Positions 1 to 8,665 of a stretch of 64,000 bases of DNA are shown piece after piece. Position 1 is the stretch's first letter. Each line of letters starts with the position of its first letter. A program made the position numbers and the translations under genes. Where the stretch lies: positions 806,001 to 870,000 of the forward strand of contig OZ255843.1 of assembly GCA_965277775.1 (NCBI GenBank). Direction: 5' to 3'. The notes below the pieces were generated by a model. It did no database searches, had not been told where the DNA came from, and saw only the letters and a program-made list of their open reading frames with translations. The DNA is from G965195345 sp965277775 (GTDB lineage Bacteria > Pseudomonadota > Gammaproteobacteria > CAKMZV01).

Positions 1-402
1 GAGAATCTTTTACACGTGCCTGGCAATACCGGTATTTATAAAGACCAAGCCCAAAGTTATGTGGAAATGCAAGGCAAAGAGGTTTTTCGCAAAGCCATTC
101 TTGAGATGAGTGCCATGTTGGATTCCATTCTTGAAAAAGCACAAATGAAAGCCTCTGACATAGACTGGCTGGTCCCTCATCAAGCCAATTACCGCATCAT
201 CACCGCCTTGGCAAAAAAATTAAACATGCCTATGGAACGAGTGATAGTCACCATCGATCAACACGCCAACACGTCCGCCGCTTCAATTCCATTGGCACTC
301 CATCACGGCATCAGCAATGGTCATTTAAAACCAGGAGAAATCATTCTAATGGAAGCCTTTGGTGGTGGTTTTACTTGGGGTTCTGTACTTGTTAAACTGT
401 AA
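1..402 (+). CDS. fabH: 3-oxoacyl-ACP synthase III, C-terminal part
   Basis: FabH condenses acetyl-CoA with malonyl-ACP to start each fatty acid chain in the cytoplasm. The window opens inside the gene; the frame is open from base 1 to the stop at 400-402, so about 133 C-terminal residues are present. The KAS III catalytic His lies in VPHQANYRII and the catalytic Asn in HANTSAASIPLAL, and the C-terminus AFGGGFTWGSVLVKL is typical of the family. fabD and fabG follow in the same direction, the usual fab cluster order. The N-terminal half with the active-site Cys lies outside the window. Confidence 0.96.
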   Translation, partial: ENLLHVPGNTGIYKDQAQSYVEMQGKEVFRKAILEMSAMLDSILEKAQMKASDIDWLVPHQANYRIITALAKKLNMPMERVIVTIDQHANTSAASIPLALHHGISNGHLKPGEIILMEAFGGGFTWGSVLVKL

Positions 403-450
403 AATACTTTCGCATCAGCCCATTTTTATCACTCATTTAATTCCAAGCGC

Positions 451-1374
451 ATGAAAAAAGCCATTATATTTCCAGGTCAAGGCTCCCAAAGCATCGGCAT
501 GTTAGATGATTTTGCAAGCCACCACCCACAAGTCAAAGTTGTTTTTGAACAAGCTTCAGATGCCATTCAACAAGACCTCTGGTCGATGACCCAGAACGAT
601 GAAACCCGACTCAATCAAACCATTTACACCCAGCCTATTCTATTGGCGGCAGGTATTGCTTTTTGGCAAATTTTGGTGGCTGAAAAAGACATTCAAGCCG
701 ATTTCTTTGCTGGACATTCTTTGGGTGAATACACAGCGCTGACCGCCGCAGGTGTATTCGATTTTTCTGAAGCAATACGGCTGGTGCATTATCGCGGACA
801 GCTCATGCAAGCAGCGGTTCCCGCTGGTACTGGTTCAATGGTCGCAGTGTTGGGGCTTGATAATGAGACCATTCAACAAGCCTGCGATGAAGCCAGTAAC
901 GCCAACGAATCGGTCAGCCCTGCCAATTTCAATGCGCCTGGACAAACGGTGATTGCAGGACACAGCCCTGCTGTGGAACGTGCCAGTGTGCGATTGAAAG
1001 AATTGAAAGCACTACGCGTCCTACCTTTGCCTGTCAGCGTGCCATCGCACTGCGTCCTCATGCAAGGGGCTGCTGAACAATTGGCACAGTATTTAGAGGA
1101 AATAAGCATTCATCCCATGCAAACGCCTGTGGTCTCAAATGCTTATTCGACGCTCATGCAGTCATCAGAAGATATTTATAAAACCTTGCCCGAACAACTT
1201 TATAAGCCCGTCCGTTGGGTCGAAAATGTTCAATTACTGGTCGCCCAAGGTGTCACTCAAGTTTATGAATGTGGCCCCAATAATGTGCTAAGTTCCTTAA
1301 ATAGACGGATTGATCGGACGCTCAACACATTGCCCATTAATAGTTGTTCAAGTTTGGATAAAATAACCACATAA
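451..1374 (+). CDS. fabD: Malonyl-CoA:ACP transacylase
   Basis: FabD moves the malonyl group from CoA to acyl carrier protein, feeding FabH and the elongating synthases. At 307 residues it has the normal family length. The N-terminal FPGQGSQ loop is at residues 8-13, the nucleophile Ser90 is in GHSLG, and the catalytic His200 is in SVPSH. The ATG at 451 gives the canonical KKAIIFPGQGSQ beginning. It lies 48 bp after fabH and 19 bp before fabG, so the three are probably co-transcribed. Confidence 0.97.
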   Translation: MKKAIIFPGQGSQSIGMLDDFASHHPQVKVVFEQASDAIQQDLWSMTQNDETRLNQTIYTQPILLAAGIAFWQILVAEKDIQADFFAGHSLGEYTALTAAGVFDFSEAIRLVHYRGQLMQAAVPAGTGSMVAVLGLDNETIQQACDEASNANESVSPANFNAPGQTVIAGHSPAVERASVRLKELKALRVLPLPVSVPSHCVLMQGAAEQLAQYLEEISIHPMQTPVVSNAYSTLMQSSEDIYKTLPEQLYKPVRWVENVQLLVAQGVTQVYECGPNNVLSSLNRRIDRTLNTLPINSCSSLDKITT

Positions 1375-1393
1375 AAATTCAAGGAGTTTGACA

Positions 1394-2134
1394 TTGAATA
1401 ACCGTATTGCTTTCATCACAGGTGCCAGTCGTGGAATCGGTGCAGCCACTGCCGAACATTTAAGCACCTTAGGTTACACCGTCATTGGCACCGCCACCAC
1501 AAAACAAGGGGCTGAAGACATCCAATCGCGACTCAGCCAGATCAACCCAGCCGCCAAAGGCTATGAATTAGATATTTGCGATGCTCAGGCGCTTGAGGAT
1601 TGCCTGAAAAAAATTCAAACAGATGTTGGAAAAATGCCCGAAATTTTGATTAATAATGCGGGCATCACCAAAGACAACCTGCTCATTCGTATGAGTGATG
1701 ATGAGTGGGATGCGATTATGGAAACCAACCTAAAATCGGTCTTTAAACTTTCAAAACTTTGCTTAAGGTCAATGATGAAAGCACGATTTGGGCGCATCAT
1801 TTCCATCGTTTCAGTTGTTGGTGCAACTGGGAATGCTGGACAATCAAATTATTCTGCGGCTAAAGCTGCTGTGGGTGGGTTTTCTCGGTCGCTTGCGCGT
1901 GAAGTGGGATCACGGGGCATCACCGTTAATACCATCGCACCAGGCTTTATTGATACAGATATGACTCGGGCACTTGGCGAAGAGCAACGGGCTTTGTTTA
2001 TCAAAGATATTCCTATGGCGCGACTGGGTTCAACCCAAGACATAGCCTCAGCAGTTGCTTTTCTGGCATCCGACGAGTCTGCTTATATCACGGGGCAGAC
2101 TTTGCACGTGAATGGTGGCCTGTTTATGCAATAA
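1394..2134 (+). CDS. fabG: 3-oxoacyl-ACP reductase
   Basis: FabG is the NADPH-dependent short-chain reductase that reduces 3-oxoacyl-ACP in each elongation round. The dinucleotide-binding GASRGIG is near the N-terminus, NNAG follows, and the Ser-Tyr-Lys catalytic set is in SNYSAAKAA. The C-terminus YITGQTLHVNGGLFM is family-typical. No ATG is available. A strong AAGGAG at 1381-1386 sits 7 bases before TTG 1394, which gives MNNRIAFITGASRGIG. The TTG at 1388 is too close to that Shine-Dalgarno. In many relatives acpP follows directly, but here the next gene is unrelated. Confidence 0.96.
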   Translation: MNNRIAFITGASRGIGAATAEHLSTLGYTVIGTATTKQGAEDIQSRLSQINPAAKGYELDICDAQALEDCLKKIQTDVGKMPEILINNAGITKDNLLIRMSDDEWDAIMETNLKSVFKLSKLCLRSMMKARFGRIISIVSVVGATGNAGQSNYSAAKAAVGGFSRSLAREVGSRGITVNTIAPGFIDTDMTRALGEEQRALFIKDIPMARLGSTQDIASAVAFLASDESAYITGQTLHVNGGLFMQ

Positions 2135-2337
2135 CAACACCCTTTATTGCTATCGCTTCACTATGACTGCGAATCAATCGCTCTCGGATTCAGACACTCA
2201 AATTAGATCACCACAGTTCCGTTATTCTTAAATTGGATACGTAAGATAAATAACATGGCATGGAAACTTAGCAAACCACAATATTCTGTTCATGCAAGAT
2301 GATTTTTTACAGCCAAATCAACCTGACAAAACACCGA

Positions 2338-3828
2338 ATGAATAAATCCGCTCTGCCATTAGGGATCAGTGCCATCACGCTTGTTTTATTCTTAGGATTC
2401 TTTATTCCGCAGAGCTTCGCTCAAGTTGAAAAACAAAGACCCGCAACCTCTATAGAAGAACAAACATTCATCGAAAATTTAACTCAAACACTCACAAGTC
2501 AAATACAGCCTCTTGTTGAATCCGTTTCATTTGAAATTATGGTTTCGCTCAAAGTCATTGAAACTTGGACTCCGACAAACACCTCGTTAATTCAGACGAA
2601 ATCAGCAAACAATGATATTGCAAAACAGCGTTTACAACGTCTGAATGAGACGCACAAACAGCGGTTGCAAGATCAACTCACCACATTGCGCAATCAGCTG
2701 AATAAGACTGATAATGCATCTTTTCAAGCGACACTATTTGAGCAAATATCAGACGTTCGCGAACAGTTGTTCATCCTTGAAGAAAATCTTGAGAGTCAAA
2801 CCTCAACGCATGGCAATACGGCCAGTCAAAATGTTCAGAAAAAAATTGAGGCTGAAGCCTTAGCTGTCGTCGCAAATCTAACGCTTAGCAATGCCAGTGA
2901 AACCCAACTGGGTGTCATAAAACAGACCATCGCTCATACTGCATCGACACATTTAATCAAAGAGGGCACCCTCAGTATTCAAACATTGGTGACAACGGCC
3001 GCCTTGACCAATCAGCAAAGCGATATTGCAAAAACGGCGTCCAATGAAACCACACAAATCAATACAGAAACGCATAGGACACTCACCTCGGCTATCACTT
3101 CAACAAATTCAATACCTAAAAACAATCAAAAAGATTTCGCCGAGCTGATGTCCCAACTTGAATCTTGGATGGCTGAACTGATGACAAAATTACCCAAAGA
3201 TGCCATTCCACAAGGTATTGAACCCAAGCATTTGTTGCTTTTTGTTTTTACGGTCATACCTTTTATGCTTTTTATTCTCATTTATGGCTACAGGCAATTG
3301 CAGAATCCAGTGTCAGAAAAATCCGCGGCTCAAACTGAAAAAACGGATGTCATTGTTTTGCCAGATGATGCACAAAACAAAGTCAAAGAACCTAAGAGAG
3401 CAGACGCTTTGAGTGAAACTTTAGCTGATGACCCTATACATAAAACCGAAAATAAAACAAAGGGGGCGTCTGAAGCGACATCACCCACTCAAACATCTGA
3501 GTCCAAATACGAGACCATGGTTACGCCCATTCAACCGCCTGTTGGCGGTGAACAAGGTCATGCTTCATCGCAACCTTTCTTTGAAGGCTTAGACGAAGCA
3601 CAAATTGTGTCGCTGCTAAGCGATGAAAGCCTGTCCGATCAAGTATTGTTACTACAATGTTGCAAACCCGCTGTGATTGCTGATTACTTGAGTACACTGG
3701 CGGATGATACTCGTGCCAGACTATTCGCTGCCTTGAGCCAAAACGCAACTGTGCCAACCGATGTACTACAATCCTTGGAGAGAAGGCTTAGATTCAAGCT
3801 AAGGTGTTTGGGGAATCCAAACCGTTAA
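2338..3828 (+). CDS. Membrane protein with FliF-like periplasmic and FliG_M-like cytoplasmic regions (split FliF/FliG-like, part 1)
   Basis: From ATG 2338 this is 496 residues. An in-frame ATG at 2299 would add 13 residues before the signal peptide. Residues 1-29 form a signal peptide. Residues 43-76 resemble residues 41-75 of the 774-aa protein encoded at 56106-58430. A coiled stretch follows at 92-155 and a beta/alpha segment at 175-220, placed like the last ring-building motif of FliF. One membrane helix lies at about 299-317, then an acidic, Thr/Ser-rich linker. Residues 413-483 (FFEGLDEAQIVSLLSDE onward) match the helical pattern of the FliG middle domain. The domain stops there, and the FliG C-terminal-like domain is supplied by the next, overlapping gene. 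No other flagellar gene is visible. The homology is from manual alignment and is an inference. Confidence 0.75.
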   Translation: MNKSALPLGISAITLVLFLGFFIPQSFAQVEKQRPATSIEEQTFIENLTQTLTSQIQPLVESVSFEIMVSLKVIETWTPTNTSLIQTKSANNDIAKQRLQRLNETHKQRLQDQLTTLRNQLNKTDNASFQATLFEQISDVREQLFILEENLESQTSTHGNTASQNVQKKIEAEALAVVANLTLSNASETQLGVIKQTIAHTASTHLIKEGTLSIQTLVTTAALTNQQSDIAKTASNETTQINTETHRTLTSAITSTNSIPKNNQKDFAELMSQLESWMAELMTKLPKDAIPQGIEPKHLLLFVFTVIPFMLFILIYGYRQLQNPVSEKSAAQTEKTDVIVLPDDAQNKVKEPKRADALSETLADDPIHKTENKTKGASEATSPTQTSESKYETMVTPIQPPVGGEQGHASSQPFFEGLDEAQIVSLLSDESLSDQVLLLQCCKPAVIADYLSTLADDTRARLFAALSQNATVPTDVLQSLERRLRFKLRCLGNPNR

Positions 3829-4232
3829 ATGAAAAAGAACTGGACAATTTCTTTGAAATTATTGACAATGCGGATGATACTAAGACAAAAGCACTGATGA
3901 AGACCCTAAGTCAGCACAACCTTGTCGTTTACCACCAAATAAAGCAGTATTTTTGTCGCTTTGCCGACATCCGACGTTTGCCCGAAAAATATGTTAAACC
4001 CATTGTAAATAATATAAAAATTGAATTTTTGGCGATCACATTGGAGCTGTGTGACGACGCCATAAAACAATTTGTTTTTGACCACCTTTCACCAGAAAAT
4101 CAACAACAGTTGCTTAGAATGAATCAAGAGATGCCTGAGCCTGAAATGTCGGTCAAACAAAATGCCAAATTAGTATTGATTCAAAATATTAGAAATTTTT
4201 TCAGGTCAAACCACATAAAATTGCTTGATTAA
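3804..4232 (+). CDS. FliG C-terminal-like protein (split FliF/FliG-like, part 2)
   Basis: This 142-residue cytoplasmic protein has no signal or membrane helix. Residues 45-135 follow the FliG C-terminal domain: YFCRFADIRRLPEKYV aligns with the FliG segment before the last armadillo-like helices, and IEFLAITLELCDDAIKQF with the conserved ALKGA region. The GTG at 3804 overlaps the upstream gene by 25 bp and lies in its -1 frame. The upstream sequence GATTCAAGCTAAGG has no clear Shine-Dalgarno at normal spacing, so expression may depend on coupling or on a -1 frameshift at T TTG GGG (3807-3813). Joined, the two products would have the same domain order as the single 774-aa protein at 56106-58430. 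Confidence 0.7.
   Translation: MFGESKPLNEKELDNFFEIIDNADDTKTKALMKTLSQHNLVVYHQIKQYFCRFADIRRLPEKYVKPIVNNIKIEFLAITLELCDDAIKQFVFDHLSPENQQQLLRMNQEMPEPEMSVKQNAKLVLIQNIRNFFRSNHIKLLD
3807..3813 (+). promoter_or_regulatory. Possible -1 ribosomal frameshift site
   Basis: In the frame of the 2338-3828 gene the bases read tgT TTG GGG, which fits the X XXY YYZ slippery pattern. A -1 shift gives TTT GGG and continues directly into the 3804-4232 frame at GAA TCC. The -1 frame is closed upstream by TAG at 3789-3791, so the window for fusion is only 3792-3828. No obvious stimulatory hairpin was established. G-rich slippery heptamers are weaker than A- or T-rich ones in E. coli, so this is a hypothesis. Confidence 0.3.
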
Positions 4233-4329
4233 AGAATCATTTAACCTATAGTCCAATCAATACCATAAACCTACATTAGGAAACCTTTGAAATTCAATTT
4301 AGAACATGACATTTGTCTTCAGCTGAACC

Positions 4330-6207
4330 ATGGATAATAAATACAACGCTTCGTCAATAGAGGTCCTAACTGGTTTAGACCCTGTCCGTAAACGTCCGGG
4401 CATGTACACTGACACCCAAAATCCCAACCACATTGTTCAGGAAGTTGTTGACAACAGCATCGACGAGGCCATCGCCGGTCATGCCTCTTATGTCCTCATC
4501 GAACTTTTTAATGACCACTCAATCAAGGTGACTGACGACGGCAGGGGCATGCCAGTCGATGAGCATCCCGAACAAAAACGCAGTGCTGTCGAAGTGATTT
4601 TGACCACCCTGCATTCAGGCGGAAAATTTTCTAATGACAATTACAAATATTCAGGTGGCTTACACGGTGTAGGCATCTCGGTGGTCAATGCCTTGTGTTC
4701 GCGATTAGCCGTTGAAGTCAAACGTGATGGTCATATTTATGAACTTGATTTCATTGATGGTATGCCGCAAGGCCAGCTACAGCAGGTGGGCAAAGCACCG
4801 AATAAAAAAACGGGCACGACCGTTCACTTCACCCCCAATGAGGCATTTTTTGTCACTGGCAATCTTGACATCAAATCGCTGAAAAAATACTTGCAAGCCA
4901 AAGCAGTTCTTTGTCCTGGCATTCGAGTGGGTTTAAACATTGAAGCCACAGAGGAAAACATCGAATGGCATTATGCAACGGGACTGACCGAATACCTCGC
5001 CAAACAATTTGAACAAGACACCATTTTTCCCAACGAACTATTCAGTCATCACCTTAAAACCGCTGAAGGCGAAGTTGAATTTGCCATTGGCTGGACGGCT
5101 GAAATGCGTGGCACGGTTCAAGAAAGTTATGTGAATGCCATCATGACCCTGCAGGGCGGCACGCACGTCAATGGCTTACGCGCTGGCATTACCGATGCAT
5201 TGCGCGAGTTTTGTGAATTTCAAAATCTGTTGACCAAACAAACCCGAATTACCCCAGACGATGTTTGGCAAAATGCCGTTTTTGTTTTATCAGTAAAACT
5301 GACTGACCCGCAATTCGTCGGTCAGACCAAAGAAAAACTTTCTTCGAGAGAAGCCACAGGGCTGGTCTCGAACATTGCAAAAGATGGTTTCAGTCTCTGG
5401 CTGAACCAGCATGTTGAAGCCGGTCGTTTGATCGCTGAATTGATCATTAATATTGCCAAATATCGCCTGCGCAGCACTCAAAAAATCATTCGCAAAAAAG
5501 TCATTAGCGGTCCCGCACTGCCTGGCAAATTAACCGACTGCCTCTCTGATAATCTCGACCAAACTGAATTGTTCTTAGTCGAAGGCGATTCTGCTGGCGG
5601 GTCTGCCAAACAAGCACGGGATAAGAACTTCCAAGCCATCCTGCCACTGCGTGGAAAAATCCTTAACACTTGGGAAGTCGAACACGATCAGATCTTATCT
5701 TCGGATGAAATTCACGCCATCAGTGTCGCCATCGGCTTAGAACCGAATAGCTGGAACTTATCCAATTTACGCTATGGCAAAGTGTGCATTCTCGCTGACG
5801 CGGATTCGGACGGACTACACATCGCCACCTTGTTGTGCGCACTTTTTGTCCGCCACTTCCGCCATCTTGTTGATCAAGGCCATGTCTATGTCGCCATGCC
5901 GCCCTTGTATAGGGTCGATATAGGCAAAGAAACCTTTTATGCCTTAGACAGTGATGAGCACGATCAGATCATTGAGAAGAACGCTGGACGCGCCAAACCC
6001 GTTGTAACCAGATTCAAAGGTTTGGGTGAAATGAATCCTAAGCAGTTGAAAGAATCGACCATGCACCCCGAATCTCGACGTTTGGTGCAATTAACCATTG
6101 AAGAAGGCGACGATACTTTAAAGCTATTGGACATGTTACTCGCAAAAAAACGTTCCCCCGACCGCAAACAATGGTTAGAAGACCGTGGTGATTTAGCGGT
6201 CGTTTAA
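4330..6207 (+). CDS. parE: DNA topoisomerase IV subunit B
   Basis: ParE is the ATPase subunit of topoisomerase IV, which decatenates daughter chromosomes. It is 625 residues, close to E. coli ParE. It begins with the family signature SSIEVLTGLDPVRKRPGMY, has the GHKL ATP-binding helix EVVDNSIDEAIAGH, the GGLHGVG lid, and the TOPRIM motifs EGDSAGGSAKQARD and ADADSDG. FKGLGEMNP near the C-terminus is typical. The partner parC is at 45432-47657, so the two subunits are not adjacent. pepP begins 4 bases after the stop, suggesting co-transcription. Confidence 0.97.
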   Translation: MDNKYNASSIEVLTGLDPVRKRPGMYTDTQNPNHIVQEVVDNSIDEAIAGHASYVLIELFNDHSIKVTDDGRGMPVDEHPEQKRSAVEVILTTLHSGGKFSNDNYKYSGGLHGVGISVVNALCSRLAVEVKRDGHIYELDFIDGMPQGQLQQVGKAPNKKTGTTVHFTPNEAFFVTGNLDIKSLKKYLQAKAVLCPGIRVGLNIEATEENIEWHYATGLTEYLAKQFEQDTIFPNELFSHHLKTAEGEVEFAIGWTAEMRGTVQESYVNAIMTLQGGTHVNGLRAGITDALREFCEFQNLLTKQTRITPDDVWQNAVFVLSVKLTDPQFVGQTKEKLSSREATGLVSNIAKDGFSLWLNQHVEAGRLIAELIINIAKYRLRSTQKIIRKKVISGPALPGKLTDCLSDNLDQTELFLVEGDSAGGSAKQARDKNFQAILPLRGKILNTWEVEHDQILSSDEIHAISVAIGLEPNSWNLSNLRYGKVCILADADSDGLHIATLLCALFVRHFRHLVDQGHVYVAMPPLYRVDIGKETFYALDSDEHDQIIEKNAGRAKPVVTRFKGLGEMNPKQLKESTMHPESRRLVQLTIEEGDDTLKLLDMLLAKKRSPDRKQWLEDRGDLAVV

Positions 6208-6211
6208 GATT

Positions 6212-7507
6212 ATGAAACAGATTAAACAACGACAGCAGCGTCTGTTAAAAATGATCGGCGAACAAGGCATTGCCATACTGTGGGCAGCCGATTTGCAATT
6301 TCGTAATACCGATACAGAACACCCCTTTCGTCAAGACAGCCATTTTTCTTATATGACGGAGTTTCCTGAAAGCGATGCGGTCGTTGTCTTTGCCCCACAA
6401 TACAAGGAAGGGGAAGTGCTGTTGTTTTGTCAGCCCAAAAACCCTGACATCGAATGCTGGAATGGCGAAATCATTGGCCCCGATAAAGCGGTTCAAGCCT
6501 ATGGTTTTGATGCGGCATTTGAACTGTCCGAGTTGAGCCAAAAATTGCCTGAAATCATGGCCAATCGTACTTGGGTTTATGCTGACATCGATCAGCGCGA
6601 CAAAGCCCATACGGCTGTGATGCAATCCATACAGCAGGTGCGTAAAAAAAGTCGCTTAGGCATAGAAGCCCCGCAAGGCATTTGTTTTTTAACGCCCATG
6701 TTAAGCGAACTGCGCCTCATCAAGGACGCAGAAGAAATTGGCCGAATGAAACAAGCGGCGCAAATTACTGTTGAGGCACACAAAAAAGCCATGTTAGCAG
6801 CACAGCACAGCCACTATGAATATGAAGTGCAAGCCGTGCTTGAACAAACGTTCAAACACATGGGGGCGCAACGCAATGCGTTTAACTCCATTGTGGCCGC
6901 GGGCGCAAACGCCTGCGTGTTACATTATGTCCAAAACAATGCCGCGCTCAATAAGGACAGCATCATGCTGATTGATGCTGGCGCTGAATATCAAGGTTAT
7001 GCCAGTGATGTTACAACGGCGTTTCCGACCAGAGGACAATTTAGCGGCCCGCAGAAAGCGGTTTATGAGCTGGTTCTATCGACCCATAGAGCGGCTTTAA
7101 ATGCCCTTAGAGTTGGCTCTGACTGGCAACAGGTGCACCAACTGACGTGCAAAAATTTGACTGAAGGGTTGATTGCGCTCGATATACTACAAGGTGATTG
7201 CGACACACTGGTCGAACAAGAAGCCTACAAACCGTGGTTTATGCACCGAACGGGACATTGGTTAGGCAGAGATGTTCATGATGTTGGTAGTTACCAAGTC
7301 AATGGGCAGTGGCGCAAATTTAAATCGGGCATGGCCTTGACCATTGAACCTGGTTTGTACTTCGCCCCCAGTCCCGAGTTGGATGAAAAATGGTGGGGCA
7401 TTGGTGTACGCATTGAAGACTCTGTCATCATCACTGACTCAGGACACGATAATTTAACCGCTGACATACCTCGAACCGTGGCAGACATTGAGGCCTTTTT
7501 ACGTTAA
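6212..7507 (+). CDS. pepP: Xaa-Pro aminopeptidase (aminopeptidase P)
   Basis: PepP removes an N-terminal residue preceding proline, using two Mn ions in a pita-bread fold. The 431 residues match the gammaproteobacterial family length. Metal ligands are visible in order: two Asp in IDAGAEYQGYASDVT, His in TGHWLGRDVHDVG, Glu in IEPGLYF and Glu in GVRIEDSV. The N-terminal creatinase-like domain includes FRQDSHFSYMTEFPE. It precedes ubiH as in E. coli, separated by only 9 bases. Confidence 0.96.
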   Translation: MKQIKQRQQRLLKMIGEQGIAILWAADLQFRNTDTEHPFRQDSHFSYMTEFPESDAVVVFAPQYKEGEVLLFCQPKNPDIECWNGEIIGPDKAVQAYGFDAAFELSELSQKLPEIMANRTWVYADIDQRDKAHTAVMQSIQQVRKKSRLGIEAPQGICFLTPMLSELRLIKDAEEIGRMKQAAQITVEAHKKAMLAAQHSHYEYEVQAVLEQTFKHMGAQRNAFNSIVAAGANACVLHYVQNNAALNKDSIMLIDAGAEYQGYASDVTTAFPTRGQFSGPQKAVYELVLSTHRAALNALRVGSDWQQVHQLTCKNLTEGLIALDILQGDCDTLVEQEAYKPWFMHRTGHWLGRDVHDVGSYQVNGQWRKFKSGMALTIEPGLYFAPSPELDEKWWGIGVRIEDSVIITDSGHDNLTADIPRTVADIEAFLR

Positions 7508-7516
7508 TTCATTGAA

Positions 7517-8665
7517 ATGATCTACACAAACACCCCCGAACAACCAATCACCATTGTTGGTGGTGGGCCAGTGGGTAGTGCATTGGCCATTGGCTTGGCA
7601 CAAATCGGCTGTCATGTGCGCGTTCTTGAAGGCGCCAACCATCGAGATAAACGTTGGGGCTACGATGCCCGTACCTTGGCGATCAATCTGGGCAGTTATC
7701 AATTGCTCCAACGCTTGGGTATCATAGAACAACTCAGCTGGTATCCCATTAAACGGGTACGCGTTTCTCAGAAAGATGCTTTTGGCACCACCATGCTCGA
7801 CGCCCATGAAGTCGATCAACCCAGCTTGGGTTATACGGTCATTGCCAAAGACTTGGGCAAAGCATTTGATGCGGTTATTGCGCAACACCCCAACATTGAT
7901 TTTCAGCTTAACGCCTCAATCAAAGGCTTAGAACAAACCGCCCAGGGCGTTCAGTTAAATACAGCTGATACAAGTTATTCTGCGCCCTTAGTCATTGCCT
8001 GCGATGGGGCGTTTTCAACTGTGCGCCAATGCATCAACATCCCAACCAGTCGCCATGATTTTCATCAAATCGCCCTGCTTGCAAAAGTTGAACACGAACA
8101 AAACAATAATGGGATGGCACACGAACGATTTATTGAACAAGGCGTTTTTGCAATGTTGCCCTTGTCCGACAATAAATCTTCAATGGTTTGGGTGGTACCC
8201 GAACAACAAGCGCAACAAAAATTGGATTTGTCCGATGAGGCATTCATGGTTCAAGCCAATGAGCAATTCGCCCATTACTACGGTGCATTCACCCAAGTGG
8301 CGGACCGCGTGCACTACCCCATGAAACAAACCATTGCGCAACAATATTTAAAGCAACACGTTGTGTTGATGGGCAATGCAGCGCACGCTTTACACCCCAT
8401 TGCTGGTCAAGGTTTAAATATTGGATTTCGGGATGTCAGCGCTTTTATTGCCCTGATGGATAATGCGGTCGTTAGCAAACATCAACTGATGAGTTGGGCG
8501 CTTCAACGCCAACGAGATTCCAAAATTGCATCTCGCTTAACCTATGCCATGGTCAAAGGATTCTCGCATCCCAAGGCCAGAAATCTGGGGGGAGCGGCCT
8601 TGTTGGGCTTGGAGCTGGCACATCCTTTGAAAAAAGCTTTTACACGTTATATGATGAGCGTCTGA
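7517..8665 (+). CDS. ubiH: FAD-dependent ubiquinone biosynthesis hydroxylase UbiH
   Basis: UbiH is a flavoprotein monooxygenase that hydroxylates the aromatic ring during ubiquinone synthesis, peripherally at the inner membrane. The FAD-binding GGGPVGSALAIGLAQ is near the N-terminus. The second FAD motif reads MGNAAHALHPIAGQGLNIG; the GNAAH form is typical of UbiH. The length, 382 residues, is normal. The stop overlaps the next start (TGATG), indicating translational coupling within a pepP-ubiH-ubiI operon. Confidence 0.92.
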   Translation: MIYTNTPEQPITIVGGGPVGSALAIGLAQIGCHVRVLEGANHRDKRWGYDARTLAINLGSYQLLQRLGIIEQLSWYPIKRVRVSQKDAFGTTMLDAHEVDQPSLGYTVIAKDLGKAFDAVIAQHPNIDFQLNASIKGLEQTAQGVQLNTADTSYSAPLVIACDGAFSTVRQCINIPTSRHDFHQIALLAKVEHEQNNNGMAHERFIEQGVFAMLPLSDNKSSMVWVVPEQQAQQKLDLSDEAFMVQANEQFAHYYGAFTQVADRVHYPMKQTIAQQYLKQHVVLMGNAAHALHPIAGQGLNIGFRDVSAFIALMDNAVVSKHQLMSWALQRQRDSKIASRLTYAMVKGFSHPKARNLGGAALLGLELAHPLKKAFTRYMMSV

